Shown one piece after another: positions 31,295 through 36,387 of a DNA stretch of 36,387 nucleotides. The position numbers and the translations under genes are program-made. This DNA comes from Acidovorax sp. (GTDB taxonomy: Bacteria > Pseudomonadota > Gammaproteobacteria > Burkholderiales > Burkholderiaceae_C). The notes below the pieces were generated by a model that was given only the letters and a program-made list of their open reading frames with translations, did not search any database and was not told where the DNA came from. The stretch covers positions 1 through 36,387 of the forward strand of contig NZ_JALEGG010000283.1 in assembly GCF_022763525.1 (NCBI RefSeq). Reading direction: 5' to 3'. Positions within the stretch are counted from its first letter, which is position 1; every line of letters begins with the position of its first letter.

Positions 31295-31654
31295 ATGCCC
31301 CACACCATTCCTGCCTGCCCCCAATGCGGCCTGGAGAACACCTACCCCGACGGCAGCAACTATGTCTGCCCCGACTGCGCCTTCGAATGGCCGCAGGTGG
31401 CCGATGCCGCCGATACCGATGCCGCAGAGGCGGGTGACGGTATCGTGCGTGACGCGAATGGCAACCCGCTGGCCGATGGCGACGCGGTGATCCTGGTGAA
31501 AGACCTCAAGGTCAAGGGCTCCTCGTCCACGCTCAAAAAGGGCACCAAGATCAAGGGCATCCGCCTGGTGGATGGCGCGGACGGCCACAACGTGGATTGC
31601 AAGACCGACCTGGGCAGCATGCTGCTGAAGTCGGAGTTTTTGAAAAAGGCCTGA
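31295..31654 (+). CDS. yjdM: PhnA/YjdM-family zinc-ribbon protein
   Basis: The protein has 119 residues. An N-terminal zinc ribbon ([10 protein letters not shown] then [10 protein letters not shown]) is followed by an acidic linker ([11 protein letters not shown]) and the family's conserved C-terminal domain ([60 protein letters not shown]). Members were once linked to phosphonate use, but E. coli YjdM itself has no confirmed role. GAGAGGACC lies upstream of the ATG at 31295. It follows dinG by 68 bases on the same strand and may share its transcript. Confidence 0.9.
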   Translation: MPHTIPACPQCGLENTYPDGSNYVCPDCAFEWPQVADAADTDAAEAGDGIVRDANGNPLADGDAVILVKDLKVKGSSSTLKKGTKIKGIRLVDGADGHNVDCKTDLGSMLLKSEFLKKA

Positions 31655-31830
31655 CATTCCACCACGACGGGGGTGGGGCTGGGCGCCCGCACCCCATGTG
31701 TGTCAGACAAATGCCCACAGCCATGCGGGCGCCTCGCCGATGGCCCCTCCTGCACAAGGCCCGCAAAGTGTTTCGTTCATGCATCGCTCTCGCGATGCCT
31801 GATCCGATTCACCACCCTGCTGGAGGCCCC

Positions 31831-32334
31831 ATGCCCGACAACACCCCTGCCCACGAAACCTTATGGAAGCTCATCAAGGACATTCGTTTCGGGATGCTGA
31901 CCCACCGCACCGCCAACGGCATGCTGCATGCCCACCCGCTCACCACGCAAAACCGCAGCATCGATGAGCAGGCCGAGCTGTACTTCTTCATTCCTAAGTC
32001 GGGCGAACTCTACGAGCGGCTCCTTACTGACGGAGAAGTGAATGTGTCGTATGCCGATCCCGGCGAAGACAGCTATGTCTCGCTTTCGGGGCAGGCGCGT
32101 TTTGTGGACGACATCGTGCAGAAGGAACGGCTGTGGTCGCCCGCCGCACAGGCCTGGTTTCCGGGCGGTCACACCGATCCTGAAGTGGCCCTGCTGGCCG
32201 TGCGCATCCGGCATGCCGAGTACTGGGACGTGGACGACAGCAAGATGGTGCAACTGTTCAAGATGGCCAAGGCTGCCGTGACGGGCGAGCCGCCCCGGCA
32301 GCTGGGCGAACACCGCGAGCTCACCTTGCCGTAA
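31831..32334 (+). CDS. Pyridoxamine 5'-phosphate oxidase-fold protein (general stress type)
   Basis: This 167-residue split-barrel flavin-binding protein is of the group often annotated as general stress protein 26-like. The pattern is WKLIKDIRFGMLTHRTANGM, HPLTTQNRSIDEQAELYFFI, VNVSYADPGEDSYVSLSGQA and WFPGGHTDPEVALLAVRIRH, in the family order. FMN or a related cofactor is expected; the reaction is unknown. TGGAGG lies directly upstream of the ATG at 31831, which decides the start. The next gene encodes a small hydrophilic protein that looks stress-related by composition, so both may belong to a stress response; that is speculation. Confidence 0.85.
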   Translation: MPDNTPAHETLWKLIKDIRFGMLTHRTANGMLHAHPLTTQNRSIDEQAELYFFIPKSGELYERLLTDGEVNVSYADPGEDSYVSLSGQARFVDDIVQKERLWSPAAQAWFPGGHTDPEVALLAVRIRHAEYWDVDDSKMVQLFKMAKAAVTGEPPRQLGEHRELTLP

Positions 32335-32370
32335 GAACGTGTTCTAAGCATCCCTTCCGGAGATCACACC

Positions 32371-32643
32371 ATGAGCAGCCAAAAGCAAAGCGTCAGCAGC
32401 CAGGACGACACCCGGGACACCCGCGAAGACCATCGCAGTGCCGGCTCGGGTAAGGTCGCCAACGACCACAATCAGACGGGCGACCAGCCCTCCACGCAGA
32501 CAAACCAGGGTCGGCGCACGCCCGAGAGCCGCCATGACCGCGAGTCGAACATTGGCAGCGGCAACCAGGCGCAATCCCGGCGGGGTGCGCCCGGTAGCAG
32601 CAGCAGCGGCACGGTGGGCGGCGGCACGCGCGGCGCGGGCTGA
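32371..32643 (+). CDS. Small low-complexity hydrophilic protein
   Basis: This 90-residue protein is composed almost wholly of S, Q, D, R, G, T and N, with no hydrophobic core, so it is intrinsically disordered. CCGGAG stands 9 bases ahead of the ATG at 32371 and the gap to the previous gene is 36 bases, so it may be in one operon with the PNPOx-fold gene. The glycine/serine-rich end (APGSSSSGTVGGGTRGAG) recalls desiccation or stress proteins, but no family can be named. Confidence 0.6.
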   Translation: MSSQKQSVSSQDDTRDTREDHRSAGSGKVANDHNQTGDQPSTQTNQGRRTPESRHDRESNIGSGNQAQSRRGAPGSSSSGTVGGGTRGAG

Positions 32644-32711
32644 GCGCGTACCGTTTGGCTGCCGTTGCACAGACCCCCCCGGCGCGGCGCCACGTCAGCA
32701 TGTCCGTGCAG

Positions 32712-32739
32712 GTGCCAATGCCTGGCCAGGCATTGGCAC
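32712..32739. repeat. 28-bp perfect palindrome
   Basis: GTGCCAATGCCTGG (32712-32725) is followed immediately by its exact reverse complement (32726-32739). It lies in the 216-base gap upstream of the esterase gene, 121 bases before the ATG. No T-run follows, so it is not a typical terminator. Confidence 0.85.
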
Positions 32740-32859
32740 GCAAGATGCTCGCGCCAGCCTGCAGCGCAGCCAGCGCACCGCTTTGGCGTTGGATGACGTG
32801 CTTTTGCGCCAGCGCGGAGCGCTACAGTGCAGGCCGCGCGCACTGATACCGGGAGCCCC

Positions 32860-34020
32860 ATGGTCTGGAACCGCAAACTCAAGCAACTGATGGGGAGCGC
32901 CACGCGCGCTGTTCAACAGGCCCTGCGCCAGCCCGCCGGCCAGCTGCTACGCGCGCAACCAGCGCGGCAGGCCGACCCGCCCCCGGCCCCCACCGCCACA
33001 ATGCCGACAGGCTTCCCCTTTCACAGCATCGCGCACTGGCCGGGGCAGCGCGCCACGCAGGCCGAGGACGCCGCCACCGCAGAAGCCAGCCCGGGAGCAC
33101 CTCAACCATCACCCGCCGAGCCACCCGGCAGCTTCACCCGGGTGGCCTTCACCCAGCCCGATGCGCTGCACCCGCACGCCCACCACTATCACCTCTATGT
33201 GCCGCCCGCCGCCACCGCCGGGGGCGCCAGGCCCCTGCTGCTGATGTTGCACGGCTGCACGCAGACCCCGGCGGATTTCGCGGCCGGCACCGGCATGAAC
33301 GAAGCCGCCGCGCGCGCCAATGTGCTGGTGCTGTATCCCGAGCAGACCCACCGCGCCAACCGCCATGGTTGCTGGAACTGGTTTCGCCCCGAAGACCAGC
33401 GCCGCGACCGTGGCGAGCCCGGCTTGCTGATGGCGATGGTGCAGGACGTGATGGCGCGCCACCGAGTGGATGCCGGGCGCATCTACGTGGCGGGCCTTTC
33501 CGCCGGCGGCGCCATGGCTGCTTTGCTGGCGCGCGAGTACCCCGACGTGTTCGCGGCGGCCGGCGTGCACTCGGGCCTGCCTGCAGGCGCCGCGCACAAC
33601 ATGATGACCGCCTTGTCGGCCATGAAGCATGGCGCCCAGCCCCACGCCCGCACCCAGCCGGTGGCCTCGCCGGGGCAGCGCGTGGTGCCGGTCATCGTGT
33701 TCCATGGCGATGCCGACGAGGCGGTGCACGCGCGCAATGGCGATCAGGTGGTAGCGGCCACGCTGGGCAGCCTCGTGGGCGGCGCGGCGGTTCTGGACCA
33801 AGTGGTAGAGCAGGGCGCGTCCCCCGCAGGGCAGCTCTACACGCGCACCGTGTACCGCAGGGCGCTGATCAGCGGAGGCCGCGTAGTGGCCGAGCATTGG
33901 CTGCTGCGCGGCGGCGGCCACGCATGGTCGGGCGGCAGCGCGCAGGGCAGCTACACCGACCCCGCCGGCGTCAGCGCCACCGACGAGATGCTGCGCTTCT
34001 TCCTGAGCCACCGCCGCTAG
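32860..34020 (+). CDS. PHB-depolymerase-family esterase
   Basis: This 386-residue alpha/beta hydrolase belongs to the family that includes poly(3-hydroxybutyrate) depolymerases, feruloyl esterases and other esterases. Visible features are the oxyanion region LLLMLHGCTQTPADFA, the nucleophile S214 in YVAGLSAGGAMA, the acid D284 or D286 in FHGDADEAV and H354 in RGGGHAWSGG. The first ~90 residues are proline- and alanine-rich and have no typical signal peptide, which resembles intracellular members. The start at 32860 is supported by GGGAG just upstream; a GTG at 32827 is in frame but less likely. Granule PHB use is plausible in this group, but a substrate cannot be set. Confidence 0.88.
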   Translation: MVWNRKLKQLMGSATRAVQQALRQPAGQLLRAQPARQADPPPAPTATMPTGFPFHSIAHWPGQRATQAEDAATAEASPGAPQPSPAEPPGSFTRVAFTQPDALHPHAHHYHLYVPPAATAGGARPLLLMLHGCTQTPADFAAGTGMNEAAARANVLVLYPEQTHRANRHGCWNWFRPEDQRRDRGEPGLLMAMVQDVMARHRVDAGRIYVAGLSAGGAMAALLAREYPDVFAAAGVHSGLPAGAAHNMMTALSAMKHGAQPHARTQPVASPGQRVVPVIVFHGDADEAVHARNGDQVVAATLGSLVGGAAVLDQVVEQGASPAGQLYTRTVYRRALISGGRVVAEHWLLRGGGHAWSGGSAQGSYTDPAGVSATDEMLRFFLSHRR

Positions 34021-34080
34021 CCGCCGCCTGCCGCTGTCACTCACTGCCACTCGCTTCCACAGCCTCCAGGACGGCCCTTC

Positions 34081-34473
34081 ATGTACGCGCACATCCAGCT
34101 CGGCGCCGGCGATCTGGACCGCATGGCGGCGTTCTATGACGCGGTGCTGCGCCCGCTGGGCCTGGCCCGGGTCACCCCGCTCGACCGCATCGGTGCCGCA
34201 GGCGTGGTGTGGCAAAAGCCCGGCCATCGCTGGCCCCAATTCGTCATCCATCGGCCATTCGACGGCCAGCCCGCCACCACGGCCAATGGTTCGCAGGTGA
34301 GTTTTCTGGTCGGCACGCGGCAGGCCGTGGACAGTGCCTGGGCGACGGCGCTCGCGTTGGGGGCCGCGGATGCGGGCAGGCCGGGTTTGCGCCCACGGTA
34401 CGCGCCGGACTTCTACGCCGCCTACTGCCACGACCCGGAAGGCCACAAGCTGTGTTTTGTGCACACAGGGTGA
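34081..34473 (+). CDS. VOC-family (glyoxalase-like) protein
   Basis: This 130-residue single-unit vicinal-oxygen-chelate fold protein has the pattern YAHIQLGAGDLDRMAAFYDA near the start, VLRPLGLARV, and an ending YAAYCHDPEGHKLCFVHTG with the metal-ligand E in the DPEGHKL motif. These proteins form dimers with metal-dependent activity such as isomerisation, epoxide or thiol chemistry, or bind ligands only; the reaction cannot be told here. It begins 60 bases after the esterase stop. Confidence 0.88.
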   Translation: MYAHIQLGAGDLDRMAAFYDAVLRPLGLARVTPLDRIGAAGVVWQKPGHRWPQFVIHRPFDGQPATTANGSQVSFLVGTRQAVDSAWATALALGAADAGRPGLRPRYAPDFYAAYCHDPEGHKLCFVHTG

Positions 34474-34567
34474 ACTGTGGGTCCGGGTTTCCCGGTGTCC
34501 CTGTAACGGTCACGAACCGCGCGGCGCGTCACAATCCGGCGTTGCCCTTCTGCTGCGCCACCCGCCC

Positions 34568-35179
34568 ATGCCTCCCATTGCTGTCATCGACTTTGAAACC
34601 ACCGGTATCTCGCCCGGCCAGGGCGCGCGCGCCACCGAGGTCGCCATCGTGCTGCTGGAAAAGGGGCAGGTGGTGGACCGGTTTCAAAGCCTGATGAAAA
34701 CCGGCGCATGGATTCCGCCGTTCATCACCCGCCTCACCGGCATCACCAACGCCATGGTGGATGCGGCGCCGGACGCGACAGGCGTCATGGCCGACGCGGC
34801 GCGCTTCGTGGGCGATGCGCCCATGGTGGCGCACAACGCGGCGTTTGACAGCAAGTTCTGGCAGGCCGAACTGGACCGCGCCGGCCTGCCTGCGCCGCAC
34901 CCGTTTGCGTGCACGGTGCTGCTGTCACGGCGGCTGTACCCGCAGGCGCCCAGCCACCAGTTGGGCACGCTGGTGGACTACCACGGCCTGCCGCGCACTG
35001 GCCAGGCGCACCGGGCGCTGGCCGACGCCGAGATGGCCGCCGCATTGCTGGCGCGCATGCAGCACGATTTGCGCACGCAGTGGCGCGTGGCCGAACCCAG
35101 CCATGCGCTGCTGCAAACACTGCAGCGCTGCGCCAAGCCCAAGGTGGGGGCGCTGCTGGCGCAGCACGCAGCGGCCTGA
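34568..35179 (+). CDS. DEDDh-type 3'-5' exonuclease (DNA polymerase III epsilon-like)
   Basis: This 203-residue nuclease has the full DEDDh catalytic set: D8 and E10 in VIDFETTG, D94 in VAHNAAFDSKFW, and H148 and D153 in GQAHRALADAEM. ITRLTGITNAMVDAAP and CTVLLSRRLYPQAPSHQLGT are also typical of epsilon-like exonucleases. It is shorter than the polymerase proofreading subunit and lacks its polymerase-binding tail, so a separate repair or RNA-processing role is likely. The start is the ATG at 34568, immediately before the catalytic motif. Confidence 0.9.
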   Translation: MPPIAVIDFETTGISPGQGARATEVAIVLLEKGQVVDRFQSLMKTGAWIPPFITRLTGITNAMVDAAPDATGVMADAARFVGDAPMVAHNAAFDSKFWQAELDRAGLPAPHPFACTVLLSRRLYPQAPSHQLGTLVDYHGLPRTGQAHRALADAEMAAALLARMQHDLRTQWRVAEPSHALLQTLQRCAKPKVGALLAQHAAA

Positions 35180-35235
35180 CCGCAGGGCCGCGCAGCCACC
35201 CCGGGGTGGGGATTCAAACACTATGGATTGCTTCA

Positions 35236-35290
35236 CATTTGATAGCTGGTTGCGCTTGTCAAATCAGCGCTGGAGGCACTTTTCATTCAA
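35236..35290 (+). repeat. Dispersed intergenic repeat, family 1 (copy E)
   Basis: TTTGATAGCTGGTTGCGCTT, then GTCAAATCAGCGCTGGAGGC, matches the consensus in direct orientation. It lies after the exonuclease gene, overlapping the 3' end of a possible minus-strand small gene. The rest of the 35180-35560 gap holds that possible gene only. Confidence 0.7.
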
Positions 35291-35450
35291 ACTCCATTGA
35301 AGTGCTCTGACGGAGTCGCTCCAGGTCATCCAGCTGCATGAGCAGCGCGGTGCACTCGTGCTGCGCCAGCGCCTTCCCGTCGCGGCCCGTGAGCGCGCCC
35401 TGAAGTGCCCACAGCAGGGGGAGGCGAGGCTGGCGCCCCGCCTGGCGCAC
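35283..35450 (-). CDS. Possible 55-residue protein
   Basis: This minus-strand frame starts with GTG at 35450 and ends in DGKALAQHECTALLMQLDDL then ERLRQSTSMEFE. It has the third-position G/C pattern of real genes here and a sensible helical composition. A CATTAT -10-like element (minus strand, 35471-35466) stands 16 bases before the GTG, so a message starting nearly at the codon is possible. There is no clear ribosome-binding site. No family is recognised. It fills an otherwise gene-free stretch between the exonuclease and NnrU genes. Confidence 0.4.
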   Translation of the reverse strand: MRQAGRQPRLPLLWALQGALTGRDGKALAQHECTALLMQLDDLERLRQSTSMEFE

Positions 35451-35560
35451 GACCGGGCCGTGCCCATAATGCGCCGTCCGTCCTGCGCGGCTGCGAGGCA
35501 GTGCAGATCCGCGACAGGCGGCCCTGCGCACTCGGCGTACCTGCTTTCCACTCACCCACC

Positions 35561-36157
35561 ATGAAAGACCACCCCATGCTGTTTCTGGTTCTTGGACTGG
35601 CCCTGTTCCTGGGCGTGCACTCCGTGCGCATCGTGGCCGACGGATGGCGCACGCAAACACTGGCGCGCCTGGGCGAGGGGCCCTGGAAGGGCCTGTACTC
35701 GCTGGTCTCGGCGGTGGGTCTGGCGCTCATCATCTGGGGCTACGGGCTGGCACGGCAGCAGCCCGTCGCTTTGTGGATGCCCCCCATCGGCATGCGGCAT
35801 GCCGCCGCGCTGCTCACGCTGATCGCCTTTGTCCTGCTGGCCGCGGCGTACGTGCCCCGCAATGCCTTCAAGGCGCGGCTGCACCACCCCATGGTGCTGG
35901 CCGTGAAGGTGTGGGCGCTGGCGCACCTGCTGTCCAACGGCACCCTGGCCGACGCGCTGCTGTTTGGCAGCTTTCTGGTGTGGGCCGTGCTCAACTTTCG
36001 CGCCGCGCGGCAGCGCGACCGGGTGCTGGGCACAACCTATGCACCCGGCACGGCAGCCGGCACGGGGGCGACCGTCGCGGTGGGCGCCCTGGCCTGGCTG
36101 GGCTTTGCGCGGTGGGGGCATGCCTGGCTGATCGGTGTGGCACCCCTGGGGCGGTAA
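35561..36157 (+). CDS. NnrU-family membrane protein
   Basis: This 198-residue inner-membrane protein has about five to six hydrophobic helices, starting with PMLFLVLGLALFLGVHSVRI and including LYSLVSAVGLALIIWGYGLA, AALLTLIAFVLLAAAYVP and a last segment GATVAVGALAWLGFARWG. HPMVLAVKVWALAHLLSNG with conserved histidines is the family signature. NnrU is known from the nitrite/nitric oxide reduction region of denitrifiers, and the related MapR/isoprenoid methyltransferase-like group exists, but no denitrification gene is near here. The start is ATG 35561 or the later ATG 35576; the first is taken without a strong ribosome-binding site. Confidence 0.88.
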   Translation: MKDHPMLFLVLGLALFLGVHSVRIVADGWRTQTLARLGEGPWKGLYSLVSAVGLALIIWGYGLARQQPVALWMPPIGMRHAAALLTLIAFVLLAAAYVPRNAFKARLHHPMVLAVKVWALAHLLSNGTLADALLFGSFLVWAVLNFRAARQRDRVLGTTYAPGTAAGTGATVAVGALAWLGFARWGHAWLIGVAPLGR

Positions 36158-36234
36158 GGGTATGGCAAGGGGCAGCAGGTGCAAATCCCGGAAAATCCGC
36201 GCTTTCCGATTTTTCTGATCACGAGCCTTTCCGC

Positions 36235-36387
36235 ATGACCGACGCCACCTCCGCCAGCACCACGCCCCCGCCCCTGCCCGACCATCTGTCGGTCGACCCC
36301 CGCAGCCCGCACCACGTGGCCGCCGTGTTCCAGCACGACATCGGCATCCGCTTCAACGGCCGGGACCGCACGGATGTCGAGGAATAC
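36235..36387 (+). CDS. DUF3297 family protein, N-terminal part (cut by window end)
   Basis: The first 51 residues are visible. After a short threonine/serine/proline-rich lead, LPDHLSVDPRSPHHVAAVFQ, then HDIGIRFNGRDRTDVEEY, is the DUF3297 pattern. The family consists of small (~80-90 residue) proteins of unknown role. The start at 36235 is the ATG that begins the frame. The 3' end lies beyond the window. Confidence 0.8.
   Translation, partial: MTDATSASTTPPPLPDHLSVDPRSPHHVAAVFQHDIGIRFNGRDRTDVEEY

Noticed and set aside
1-36387. CRISPR arrays, prophage structural genes, known defence operons
   Set aside because: No regularly spaced repeats and no capsid, tail, Cas, restriction or toxin-antitoxin protein was recognised in any frame.

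Overview
The window is about 36 kb of GC-rich betaproteobacterial chromosome, most likely Comamonadaceae (Acidovorax or a close relative). The pointers are strong G/C bias at third codon positions and two dispersed intergenic repeat families that I associate with that family: a palindrome whose right arm is GGCTTCGACAGGCTCAGCCC, and a GATAGCTG...GCGCTTG...CGCTGG hairpin. No rRNA, tRNA or CRISPR array was recognised. Genus assignment is inference from memory of these repeats and gene types.

Region 1 (1-about 5200) is an accessory island, visibly poorer in GC than the rest. The outer end of an IS3-family insertion (1-94) cuts off the 5' part of an unknown gene whose tail remains (95-509). Then comes a compact module: a cysteine-motif small protein (755-1183), a large serine recombinase (1339-2901), a ParB-like protein (2898-3800) and a second, RepB-like ParB protein (3797-4678). 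The last three genes are joined by ATGA stop/start overlaps. A TGACGG hexamer array and a gene-poor stretch with short direct repeats follow. This module is the best candidate for an under-described mobile system.

Region 2 (5255-11075) returns to ordinary high-GC chromosome. It holds a GNAT acetyltransferase coupled to a YkgJ-type cysteine-cluster protein, a convergent acylphosphatase, a two-cluster ferredoxin and OsmC. A leftward gene set follows: DUF2147 protein, CcdA-like membrane protein, Tat-type redoxin and an exported serine hydrolase. It is divergent from an OmpR-type two-component system (11255-13335), which could control it.

Region 3 (13384-18886) holds a DUF72 protein and then homoserine dehydrogenase. 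The dehydrogenase is preceded by a leader ORF ending in a Thr/Ile-rich run and a strong intrinsic terminator, which looks like threonine/isoleucine attenuation. Next is an OsmC-family/PaiB-like gene pair divergent from a MocR-type PLP-dependent regulator. Convergent gene ends here carry the dispersed palindromes.

Region 4 (19001-27061) holds a membrane-anchored metallo-beta-lactamase-fold enzyme divergent from a TetR regulator, with two palindromic operator candidates between them. It also holds a gamma-carbonic anhydrase, a GAF-GGDEF diguanylate cyclase, a B12-binding-type radical SAM protein with an unusual CX4CX2C motif, and an MFS transporter divergent from a LysR regulator.

Region 5 (27164-36387) holds two small hydrophilic proteins, an unknown membrane protein, DinG-type helicase, PhnA/YjdM-type zinc protein, a PNPOx-fold stress protein, a PHB-depolymerase-family esterase, a VOC protein, a DEDDh exonuclease, a possible 55-residue protein, NnrU and the start of a DUF3297 protein. 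An isolated 28-bp perfect palindrome lies upstream of the esterase gene.
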